A DNA stretch of 5,607 nt from Bacteroidota bacterium (GTDB lineage Bacteria; Bacteroidota; Bacteroidia; Chitinophagales; Chitinophagaceae). The stretch covers positions 1 to 5,607 of the forward strand of contig JAJXYG010000172.1 in the NCBI GenBank assembly GCA_021780705.1, given 5' to 3'. The notes below the pieces were generated by a model, which ran no database searches, was not told where the DNA came from, and saw only the letters and a program-made list of their open reading frames with translations. The position numbers and the translations under genes are program-made. This document shows, piece after piece, positions 1 through 5,607 of the stretch; position 1 is the stretch's first letter; each line of letters opens with the position of its first letter.

Positions 1-83
1 ATGCCAGCAAAAATATTGCCGCGCTCGGGGATGCCATAAACCATCCTGAAAACTCGACTATGTATTGTACTTTGAATCACTAG
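1..83. other. Unresolved gene end at window edge (either strand)
   Basis: Both strands are open here in the same triplet register, so one is the shadow of the other. The plus reading (codons from position 3, stop TAG at 81-83) gives 26 residues ending in MYCTLNH, and would be the C-terminus of a gene convergent with crtI. The minus reading has an ATG at 44-42, beginning MVYGIPERGNIFAGI and running off the edge, and would be the N-terminus of a gene downstream of crtI. I recognise neither. The minus peptide does not resemble the start of phytoene synthase. Base composition does not separate them. A stop just before the hairpin at 91-126 slightly favours the plus reading. Confidence 0.25.
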
Positions 84-90
84 TCAGGGT

Positions 91-126
91 TAAATACCCC
101 GTCAGCTTGGCTAGCGGGGTAGTTTA
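91..126. repeat. Long hairpin, possible REP-type element
   Basis: The left arm at 91-101 (TAAATACCCCG) pairs with the right arm at 115-126 (CGGGGTAGTTTA), giving about 11 bp with one bulged G at 122. Inside the loop, AGC at 104-106 can pair with GCT at 110-112 around a TTG tip, so the whole element folds into one stem-loop. Neither side carries a T-run, which argues against a simple intrinsic terminator. From memory, similar ACCCCG...CGGGGT hairpins recur in Bacteroidota genomes and may be REP-like elements mobilised by Y1 tyrosine transposases. Only one copy is visible here, so repetition is not shown. It could still act as a 3'-end stabiliser or roadblock for crtI mRNA. Confidence 0.55.
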
Positions 127-175
127 TCATAGAAAAAGACTGGTTCGTAATTTTTCAAATGGGATTAAAACTCCC

Positions 176-1666
176 TTAAGCCCTGTAATACTTTTCGACT
201 TCTCTTGCGACCACTTCCCCGCTAATAAGGGCGGGGGGTACCCCCGGACCCGGCACCGTCAGCTGTCCAGCATAGAACAGGTTTTCCACCTTCTTGCTTT
301 TGCAGGAAGGCTTCAGGATGGCGGTCTGAAGCAGGGTATTGGCCAAACCATAGGCATTGCCCTTAAATGCGTGGTAGTCGTTGCGAAAATCAGTAGGCCC
401 ATAGGTTTTCAGATACAGGATGTCATCGCTGATCTTTTCTCCGGCATATTTTTCAAAACGGTCGAGAATCTGCTGGAAGTATTTCATTCTTAATTCTTCG
501 CGGTCCGAGGACAACCCCGCAGCCACCGGAATCAGGAAGAACAGGTTTTCCTGTCCTTCGGGTGCGGCCAGCGGGTCAGTCACTGAGGAGGCACAGGCAT
601 AGAACAGCGGGTTGGTCGGCCACTGCCGGCTCTGGTAAATCTCCTGGCCATGGGTCTCAAAGTCCACATCGAAAAAAAGAGTGTGGTGGGTAATCTTTTG
701 GAGCTTTTTGCCGAGCCCCACAAAATAGACCAGGCTACCCGGGGCCATGACCCGGGATTCCCAGTATTGGTCGCTATAGGACCTGAGTGCGGCAGGCAGC
801 AATTGGGTCTCCACAAAGTGATAGTCTGCAGACGCAATGACCACATCCCCCCGGTAAGTCTGGGCAGTGCCGTCCCCGGTTCGCACCGCCTGGATTCCGC
901 TTGCCTTCCCGCCTGTGGTATCAATCCGGGTCACCTCCTCTCCAAACCGGAATTGTACTCCCAGTTCCCTGGCCAGGCGGTACATTCCGTCCACAATGCT
1001 GTACATCCCCTTTTCGGGATACCAGGTTCCTCCTTTGATATCGGCAAAGTTCATAAGGCTGTAAAGCGCCGGGGTATCCTGGGGCAGTGCCCCGAGGAAC
1101 AGCACCGGAAATTCCAATAGTTGCCGAAGCTTGGGATTTTTGAAATTGCGTTGTATGTGCTTGCGGATGGAGGAGAAGACCTCCAGTTTGAAAATGCCCT
1201 TCATGAGATCCGGATCCAGAAATTCATTCCAGGACCTGCCCGGTTTTTGTACCAGTTTTTGGATTCCGGTCCGGTACTTAAAATCTGCCTGTTCCAGGTA
1301 CCGGTCCAGCCGGAGGGCGCTGCCGGGTTCTATCCGTTCAAAAAGCTGGCGGAGTGCCTCATAGGAGGCTGGTATTTCCAGGGTTTCATCCTCCCAGACA
1401 ACCGTGTAGGAGGGGTCAAGCCGGGTAAGCTGGTAATAATCAGCCCTGTTTTTCCCAAATTGCTCAAAATAACGGTCATAGACATCGGGCATCCAGTACC
1501 AGCTGGGACCCATATCAAAGGAAAATCCCCCGGCCTTCAACTGCCGGGCCCTTCCCCCGGGCTGGTCGTGTTTTTCCACTACCGTTACCTCCCATCCCTG
1601 TTGGGCCAGGAAGGATGCGGTCGACAATCCCGAGAAGCCACTTCCTATAATGACAGCTTTCTTCAA
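176..1666 (-). CDS. crtI: Phytoene desaturase (CrtI family)
   Basis: A 496-residue FAD-dependent carotenoid desaturase. The family introduces double bases into colourless phytoene, typically four to give lycopene, at the inner membrane. The N-terminus has the Rossmann dinucleotide fingerprint GSGFSG at residues 8-13, the ribose-binding acidic residue E31, and PGGRA at 36-40. The segment DMGPSWYWMPDVYDRYF near residues 51-67 is typical of the Bacteroidota branch as I recall it. The C-terminal signature is G467-x-x-T470-x-P-G-x-G-V476, in which bacterial-type phytoene dehydrogenases close the FAD site. Length is normal for the family, so the gene is intact. The start is TTG (1666-1664): the only in-frame codons before the upstream TAA (1687-1685) are GAT ATT ACC GAA TCT GAA, with no ATG or GTG and no clear Shine-Dalgarno sequence. 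ATT at 1681 is a less likely alternative. It lies 35 bases after the sigma gene, so the two are probably co-transcribed. A CrtD- or CrtN-like specificity cannot be excluded by eye. Confidence 0.93.
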   Translation of the reverse strand: MKKAVIIGSGFSGLSTASFLAQQGWEVTVVEKHDQPGGRARQLKAGGFSFDMGPSWYWMPDVYDRYFEQFGKNRADYYQLTRLDPSYTVVWEDETLEIPASYEALRQLFERIEPGSALRLDRYLEQADFKYRTGIQKLVQKPGRSWNEFLDPDLMKGIFKLEVFSSIRKHIQRNFKNPKLRQLLEFPVLFLGALPQDTPALYSLMNFADIKGGTWYPEKGMYSIVDGMYRLARELGVQFRFGEEVTRIDTTGGKASGIQAVRTGDGTAQTYRGDVVIASADYHFVETQLLPAALRSYSDQYWESRVMAPGSLVYFVGLGKKLQKITHHTLFFDVDFETHGQEIYQSRQWPTNPLFYACASSVTDPLAAPEGQENLFFLIPVAAGLSSDREELRMKYFQQILDRFEKYAGEKISDDILYLKTYGPTDFRNDYHAFKGNAYGLANTLLQTAILKPSCKSKKVENLFYAGQLTVPGPGVPPALISGEVVAREVEKYYRA

Positions 1667-1701
1667 TTCAGATTCGGTAATATCTTATGAAATGGAATCG
1701 C

Positions 1702-2202
1702 TCAGTATCTATTCACTTTTTCCTTCAGCAATTTACGGGCAAAATGAATCCTGCTCTTGATCGTACCCAGCGGTTCATGCAGGATTCTGGCAATTTCATA
1801 ATATTTATAGCCCTCAAAATATAAAAGAAACGGCTCCTTGAAAATCAGGGGCAGTTTGTGAATGGCGCCTTCGATCTCTTTCATCCTCAGGTTGCTTTCT
1901 GCGGTATTGGCTATGGCTTGCTGCCTGGAATCCAGGAGAAAATCATTGGGAGTGGTATCAAAGATCACCTGCTGCCTCATCTTTTTCCGATACGCATTAA
2001 TAAATATATTGCGCATGATGGTATAAAGCCAGGCCCTGATATTGGTGCCGCTCTTATATTTTTCCTGGTTGGCAATAGCTTTGTAGAGGGTCTCCTGAAC
2101 CAGGTCCTTGGCGCTTTCCTTATCCCGGGTGAGTGTGGTAGCAAACGGGGCCAGGAATTCAGAATTACCCACAATCAGCTGATTGAATTCTAATGTGGAC
2201 AT
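1702..2202 (-). CDS. ECF-type RNA polymerase sigma factor (sigma-70 family)
   Basis: A 166-residue two-domain sigma factor, the size of group 4 (ECF) sigmas. Region 2 spans about residues 15-80. It includes the core-binding segment DLVQETLYKA (33-42) and the promoter-melting and -10 recognition helix RAWLYTIMRNIFINAYRK (56-73). Region 4 spans about 110-160. Its helix-turn-helix YYEIARILHEPLGTIKSRIHFARKLL (134-159) would read the -35 element. There is no membrane segment or extra C-terminal sensory domain. No anti-sigma gene is adjacent: the upstream gene is a soluble MerR regulator and the downstream one is crtI. Control may therefore be transcriptional, through the half-site array in front of it. 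The start ATG at 2202 sits about 19 bases from the predicted transcription start. It probably drives carotenoid or other light-stress promoters; the target set is inferred only from its position. Confidence 0.93.
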   Translation of the reverse strand: MSTLEFNQLIVGNSEFLAPFATTLTRDKESAKDLVQETLYKAIANQEKYKSGTNIRAWLYTIMRNIFINAYRKKMRQQVIFDTTPNDFLLDSRQQAIANTAESNLRMKEIEGAIHKLPLIFKEPFLLYFEGYKYYEIARILHEPLGTIKSRIHFARKLLKEKVNRY

Positions 2203-2207
2203 AATGT

Positions 2208-2240
2208 TTGTTTAACTTTCAATGACTCAAAATTAAACAA
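2208..2240. promoter_or_regulatory. Inverted half-site pair, proximal operator candidate
   Basis: TTGTTTAA at 2208-2215 faces its exact inverse TTAAACAA at 2233-2240 across 17 bases. The pair covers the candidate -7 element, the predicted start point and the untranslated leader of the sigma gene. The adjacent upstream gene encodes a MerR-type regulator, the obvious candidate binder. Occupancy here would repress sigma-crtI transcription. The assignment to MerR is an inference. Confidence 0.55.
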
Positions 2241-2254
2241 AATTCTGGATTCAA
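2228..2254 (-). promoter_or_regulatory. Candidate Bacteroidota-type promoter for sigma-crtI
   Basis: On the minus strand, TTG at 2254-2252 is followed after 16 bases by TAATTTTG at 2235-2228. The latter matches the TAnnTTTG -7 element used by the primary sigma factor of Bacteroidota. Spacing is at the short end of the usual range. Transcription would begin near 2221, leaving a leader of about 19 bases before the sigma ATG at 2202. The -7 element overlaps half-site TTAAACAA (2233-2240), so a bound regulator would compete with RNA polymerase. Confidence 0.5.
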
Positions 2255-2262
2255 GCCCTATT

Positions 2263-2295
2263 TTGTTTAATTTTTTTACAATAACTCTTTAACAA
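2263..2295. promoter_or_regulatory. Inverted half-site pair, distal operator candidate
   Basis: TTGTTTAA at 2263-2270 faces TTTAACAA at 2288-2295 (one mismatch to the exact inverse), again across 17 bases. The pair lies 22 bases from the proximal pair and upstream of the candidate promoter. Two equal modules suggest cooperative binding by a dimer of dimers, or a separate activating site. The spacers also share CAATGACTC (2220-2228) and CAATAACTC (2279-2287), so the array may have arisen by duplication. Confidence 0.5.
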
Positions 2296-2321
2296 AATGG
2301 GTGCCAACCTGATCCAGGGGC

Positions 2322-3197
2322 TCAAAGTCCCTCTATATACGACACTACCTCGTCCAGGGATTTTTTAATAGAGATTTTTTGGGGAATTTTTTTCTCATAT
2401 CCGCAGGCCCTTATTCCGGAGACCACCAGGGGAAGGCCGGGAAAATTGGTATGCATCTGCTCCAGAAAACTTTCAAAATCGATCGCCTGGCCTGCCGTAG
2501 TGACATGGCTGTAAAGGGAATCCGGCTTTACGGCGGTCACCACGCTGCGAAGTTCCGGCAGGGGAATATTGGCGCCCAGGTATATAAAGGGAACCCCCCT
2601 CTTTTTCAGCAGGAAGGCCACAAAAAGAAGGGAAAGCTCATGGTATTCTCCCTCGGGCAGGAACAGGCAAATTTTATGGGGGGATGTCACCTTTCTGGGG
2701 AGCTGTTCGATACCCACCAGTATTTTCTGCCGGATGATATTGCTAACCAGCCTTTCCTGGGCCGGATTGATCCGGTCGCTCTGCCACAGGACCCCGACTT
2801 TTTCCAGGAAAGGCAGTATGACTTCGAGCACGGTATTCTCGATCCCCCGGGCCCGGATGGAGGCATTGAGGATTTTTTCAAAATTGTCCACATCAAAATC
2901 GATCATGCATTCCACGAGCCGGTTCACGGAAAGGGCCACCTTGGCCCCCTCATCAGACAGGGAAAGGACTACATTGCACAGGTCTTCATGACTCATACGG
3001 TCTATCTGGGAAATCCGGTATCCGTATTTACTGAGTACAGAGACGTTCAGGATCGTTTTTAGCTCCTGGCTGGTATACAGCCGGATATTGGTATGGGTCC
3101 GTTTGGGTTTGATAAAGGAATACCGCTGTTCCCATACCCTGATGGTATGTGCTTTGATACCAGACAGATTCTCCAGATCCTTGATACTGTATAGCAT
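2322..3197 (-). CDS. MerR-family regulator with B12-binding-like domain (CarH/LitR-like)
   Basis: A 291-residue transcription factor with the layout of CarH/LitR photoreceptors. The N-terminal MerR winged helix (about 3-70) contains the recognition segment AHTIRVWEQRY (16-26) and the wing THTNIRLYTSQEL. A helical bundle (about 80-165) carries W138 and E148, spaced as in the W-x9-EH motif of CarH, but the next residue is R149 instead of His. The C-terminal Rossmann-like domain (about 174-291) carries E184-Y-H186-E-L-S189, matching the ExHxxG cobalamin motif with Ser for Gly; H186 would be the lower axial ligand. In characterised CarH, adenosylcobalamin promotes a DNA-bound tetramer that light disrupts. 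Here B12 binding is plausible but the light response is uncertain. The start ATG at 3197 has AGGAAAG (3213-3207) 9 bases upstream, the best ribosome site in this part of the window. A TTGTTTAA half-site lies upstream and suggests autoregulation. Confidence 0.9.
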   Translation of the reverse strand: MLYSIKDLENLSGIKAHTIRVWEQRYSFIKPKRTHTNIRLYTSQELKTILNVSVLSKYGYRISQIDRMSHEDLCNVVLSLSDEGAKVALSVNRLVECMIDFDVDNFEKILNASIRARGIENTVLEVILPFLEKVGVLWQSDRINPAQERLVSNIIRQKILVGIEQLPRKVTSPHKICLFLPEGEYHELSLLFVAFLLKKRGVPFIYLGANIPLPELRSVVTAVKPDSLYSHVTTAGQAIDFESFLEQMHTNFPGLPLVVSGIRACGYEKKIPQKISIKKSLDEVVSYIEGL

Positions 3198-3237
3198 AGG
3201 CGGACGCTTTCCTGATTAATACACTTTGGCGGCCTTC

Positions 3238-3245
3238 TTGTTTAA
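3238..3245. promoter_or_regulatory. Single TTGTTTAA half-site upstream of merR
   Basis: This is an exact copy of the half-site found in the sigma leader, in the 59-bp gap between the glycosyltransferase stop and the MerR start, 40 bases from the MerR ATG. No inverse copy lies at the 17-bp spacing on either side. It suggests weaker autoregulation of merR. I see no convincing -7 element or intrinsic terminator in this gap, so read-through from the polysaccharide genes is possible. Confidence 0.4.
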
Positions 3246-3256
3246 ATTAGGGTAGA

Positions 3257-4399
3257 TTATTTTCCGGCAGAATCCAGGGTAGCATGTATTGCCTTGAGGT
3301 ACGCATCAATTACGAGTGACTTGTCAAATTCACGGATGATCTTTTCCCTGCCTTTTTTCCCCATGGATTCCAGTTCCTGGGCCGGAAGACAAATCATTTC
3401 CTTCATCTTTTCAGCAAGGTCGTCTCCATCGCGGACTTTACAGAGCAGGCCGGTAACATGATCGACCACAATTTCTTTACATCCGGTGGTTTCCGTGGTG
3501 ATGATGGGTTTTTCCATGCTGGCAGCCTCCAGCAGGGTATTGGACATACCTTCGCGATAGGAGGGCAGGACAATACAATCGGAGTCCGCGATGAACTGGC
3601 GGACATCTTTCTTTTCACCTAGATAGTCGATCACCCCTTCATCAATCCAATCCTGCAGTTCACTGCGGGTGATGGTATTTTTCTTCAGGTTCTGGGTCCA
3701 AAAAGGGCCCATGACGTTGAATACTGCCGAGGGAAATTGCTTCTTGACCATTCGCGCGGCATGCACATATTCATATATGCCCTTATCCTTGATCAGCCTG
3801 CCCACAAAAAGAAATACAAAGCCAGGCGGGTGGGGTCCTGCTGCAGGAATGGGACTGAATTTTTGGTAATCCACCCCGGATCCGGGGATTTTTTCTGCCA
3901 GTTCCCGTTTGACAAAGCCTTTTTCCAGAAAGAGGTTCAGGTCGTCTTCATTTTGAAAGAATACCTTTCTGGATTTTTTGAGTGCATTGCGGTAAAGACT
4001 ACGTGCAATCCGGTAGACCATGTTTTTGCTGACAAACAGTGGCCCGACCCCCGTAATATTGGTAATGGTAGGAATGTCATGGCGCCGGGTCAGCAAATTC
4101 CCCCAAATGGCGGGCCGGATGCTAAAAGTCAGGCACAGGTCAGGTTTGATCCGTAACAGGGTCCTTCGCAGCCGGTAGATGTATTGCAACACCCGGACCG
4201 GGTTCATATTCCCTGATCCGACATTGACTACCTTCAGTCCCATCTTTTCCACCTGGGCCACATACCGGTTGGTTTGGGTCAGGACATACACTTCCGCCCC
4301 TTCCTCCAGCAGCCGCATCATCAGTGATTCCCTCATTGTATAGGTGGAAAAAAGGCCGTTCTCCAGTACGGCCACCTTTTTTCCCTTCAGATCCATCAT
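3257..4399 (-). CDS. Glycosyltransferase family 4 (GT-B fold, CapM/PglA-like)
   Basis: A 380-residue retaining glycosyltransferase, full length for GT4. It would transfer a sugar from a nucleotide donor to a lipid-linked glycan at the cytoplasmic face of the inner membrane. The N-terminal acceptor half contains ITNITGVGPLF (112-122), a segment typical of the CapM/PglA-like subgroup. The C-terminal donor half has GSGVD (173-177), FVGRLIKDKG (198-207) and the EX7E pair E283/E291 within PSYREGMSNTLLEAASMEKPI. No signal peptide or membrane segment is evident. Donor and acceptor sugars cannot be read from sequence. The gene begins ATGATG: the first ATG (4399) overlaps the asparagine synthetase stop as ATGA, and the second (4396) would overlap it by one base. 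Either way translational coupling is likely, which ties the two genes into one polysaccharide operon. Confidence 0.92.
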   Translation of the reverse strand: MMDLKGKKVAVLENGLFSTYTMRESLMMRLLEEGAEVYVLTQTNRYVAQVEKMGLKVVNVGSGNMNPVRVLQYIYRLRRTLLRIKPDLCLTFSIRPAIWGNLLTRRHDIPTITNITGVGPLFVSKNMVYRIARSLYRNALKKSRKVFFQNEDDLNLFLEKGFVKRELAEKIPGSGVDYQKFSPIPAAGPHPPGFVFLFVGRLIKDKGIYEYVHAARMVKKQFPSAVFNVMGPFWTQNLKKNTITRSELQDWIDEGVIDYLGEKKDVRQFIADSDCIVLPSYREGMSNTLLEAASMEKPIITTETTGCKEIVVDHVTGLLCKVRDGDDLAEKMKEMICLPAQELESMGKKGREKIIREFDKSLVIDAYLKAIHATLDSAGK

Positions 4400-5607
4400 A
4401 CCCTGTTTTTATAGATTTTTTTATACCATACTTCCATAGAAAATATCGTCCACAGTATTTTAGCCCTTTTTTCAGGAGGCATATGAATCTTACCTGCCAT
4501 CAGATCATCCACAAACCCCTTTTCCAGGAATTCCCTGTAGAGGCAATCCGGGGATCCCAGGTAGTCAAAAATAATTTCTTTTAGGTCCTGATCCACCCAG
4601 TTTTTTAACGGTATTTCAAAACCCCGCTTGGGTTGGGTAATGAGATCAGCAGGCAAGTACCGTTCTGCGAGCTTTCTCAACAGCACCTTGGTGACCTTCC
4701 CCTGGACCTTATAACGATCCTCCAGAGTGGGAAGGTATTCCAGTAATTCCTTGGCCAAAAATGGACTCCTTCCCTCCAGGGAATTGGCCATGGTGGCAAT
4801 ATCCATTTTTACCAGGAAGTCACAGAAAAGGTTGATGTCAAAATCCAGTTCCATGACTTTTTTCAATCCGGAAATTTTACTTCCGGCAATCCGGTCAAAA
4901 TCGCTGCGGGCCGCGGCCAGGTAATCGTATCCCGGAGAAAGAATCTTTCGCTCAAAATCTTCAAAGATATCCACCCCTGCAGAGAGGTATACTTCCAGAC
5001 CGGATTTAGAGGACAGGTTGCACAGCCGGTACAGATAATTATATACGGTCATCTTGTCTTTGGGAAAAGGCAGGCATCTGTTCAAAACGGTCGCTCCGAG
5101 ACTTAGGAAGGGATTCACCCTGAAAAAATCATATTTGGAAAAAGGTACGTACCGCCGGTATCCTCCGAACAGTTCATCGGCCCCGTCACCGTTCAAAATG
5201 ACTGTTACATACTTCTTGGCTTCCTTGCTGACGTAATAACTGGGAATGGCAGAACTGTCATAAAATGGCTCCCCGTAATTCATCAGGATCTGCTCCAGGT
5301 CTTCACCCAGGTGGGCAAAAGAAATATTGATCTGGGTGTGACGGGTCCCGTATCGCTTCGCGACCTGGGCTGCCAGCGGGCTCTCATCATAGCCCTTTTC
5401 AAAGGAAATGGTAAAGGTCTTCAGTTCCCGCTTGAATTCGCTGCTGATGGCAGTGATCAGTCCGCTGTCAATTCCTCCGCTGAGAAAGCAACCTACTTCC
5501 AGGTCACTGGATTCGATCCTTCGCTTGATGGCCTGCCTGAGAAAATAATCGGTTTTTTCAAGACTTTGTTCAAAGGTATCGGTGGACCAGCTGGAATAAT
5601 ACCGGTC
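4396..5607 (-). CDS. asnB: Asparagine synthase (glutamine-hydrolysing), C-terminal part
   Basis: The reading frame stays open from the window edge to the stop at 4398-4396, giving 403 visible residues. The Met at 5283 is internal, not the start. Counting from the edge, the ATP-pyrophosphatase P-loop SGGIDS lies at 43-48, GEPFYDSSAIPSYYVS at 112-127, and DGADELFGGYRRY at 141-153, followed by the SLEGRSPFL segment. These define the class B asparagine synthetase synthetase domain, which adenylates aspartate (or another carboxylate) and amidates it with ammonia from glutamine. The N-terminal glutaminase domain with its catalytic Cys should lie beyond the edge; whole AsnB-type proteins are about 600-640 residues. 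Such paralogues are common in capsule, EPS and O-antigen loci, where they are thought to amidate sugar acids. The overlapping glycosyltransferase supports that role over bulk asparagine synthesis. The symbol is by family only. Confidence 0.9.
   Translation of the reverse strand, partial: DRYYSSWSTDTFEQSLEKTDYFLRQAIKRRIESSDLEVGCFLSGGIDSGLITAISSEFKRELKTFTISFEKGYDESPLAAQVAKRYGTRHTQINISFAHLGEDLEQILMNYGEPFYDSSAIPSYYVSKEAKKYVTVILNGDGADELFGGYRRYVPFSKYDFFRVNPFLSLGATVLNRCLPFPKDKMTVYNYLYRLCNLSSKSGLEVYLSAGVDIFEDFERKILSPGYDYLAAARSDFDRIAGSKISGLKKVMELDFDINLFCDFLVKMDIATMANSLEGRSPFLAKELLEYLPTLEDRYKVQGKVTKVLLRKLAERYLPADLITQPKRGFEIPLKNWVDQDLKEIIFDYLGSPDCLYREFLEKGFVDDLMAGKIHMPPEKRAKILWTIFSMEVWYKKIYKNRV

Noticed and set aside
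91..126. Intrinsic terminator for crtI
   Set aside because: The stem is strong, but no T-run follows it on either strand, so it was listed as a hairpin or repeat instead.
1121..1690. 189-residue open frame on the plus strand opposite the 5' part of crtI
   Set aside because: It lies wholly against the conserved CrtI frame apart from its last codons, and its peptide shows no family features. Similar antisense frames at 65-493 and 650-1120 were rejected for the same reason.
2308..2318. CCTG-ATC-CAGG inverted repeat just after the MerR stop
   Set aside because: Only 4 bp with a 3-base loop and no T-run in the direction of transcription; too weak to call a terminator.
2379..3062. 227-residue open frame on the plus strand opposite merR
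   Set aside because: It is antisense to a gene with clear domain motifs, has low-complexity Gly/His/Pro-rich content without recognisable motifs, and has no matching promoter. It is a shadow frame.
4396..5283. A short 295-residue gene starting at the Met at 5283
   Set aside because: The frame continues upstream to the edge and contains the SGGIDS P-loop at about 5481-5464, so this Met is internal.

Overview
The window looks like chromosomal DNA of a Bacteroidota member, most likely a pigmented Flavobacteriaceae. The evidence is the flavobacterial style of the phytoene desaturase, the gene set MerR/B12 regulator - ECF sigma factor - crtI, a candidate TAnnTTTG-type promoter, and weak or absent Shine-Dalgarno sequences. 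Coding DNA is roughly balanced in GC, higher than in many flavobacteria, so a Robiginitalea- or Muriicola-like lineage is possible. That placement is an inference from memory.

All five confident genes lie on the minus strand, so transcription runs from high to low coordinates. 5607-4396 is the C-terminal ATP-pyrophosphatase half of a glutamine-hydrolysing asparagine synthetase (AsnB family), cut by the window edge. It overlaps by 4 bases a GT4 glycosyltransferase (4399-3257). Together they look like the tail of a polysaccharide (capsule, EPS or O-antigen) cluster. After a 59-bp gap comes a MerR regulator with a C-terminal cobalamin-binding-like domain (3197-2322). A 119-bp AT-rich intergenic region follows, then an ECF sigma factor (2202-1702), and 35 bp later the phytoene desaturase crtI (1666-176), which starts with TTG. 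The last 175 bases hold a hairpin resembling a REP-type repeat (91-126) and an unresolved coding fragment at the edge.

The MerR, sigma and crtI genes read as a small light- or stress-responsive carotenoid switch. The 2203-2321 intergenic region carries two inverted pairs of TTGTTTAA half-sites, each with a 17-bp spacer, one of which overlaps the candidate sigma promoter. A lone half-site sits in front of merR. The simplest model is that MerR represses itself and the sigma-crtI unit. The regulator keeps the Trp, Glu and lower-ligand His expected of CarH-type B12 photoreceptors, but has Arg where CarH has its second, photoadduct-forming His. It may therefore sense light differently or not at all.

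No phytoene synthase (crtB) follows crtI in the visible 175 bases, and no anti-sigma gene lies beside the sigma factor. There is no gene-free stretch above 300 bases. I saw no tRNA, rRNA, CRISPR array or complete insertion sequence.
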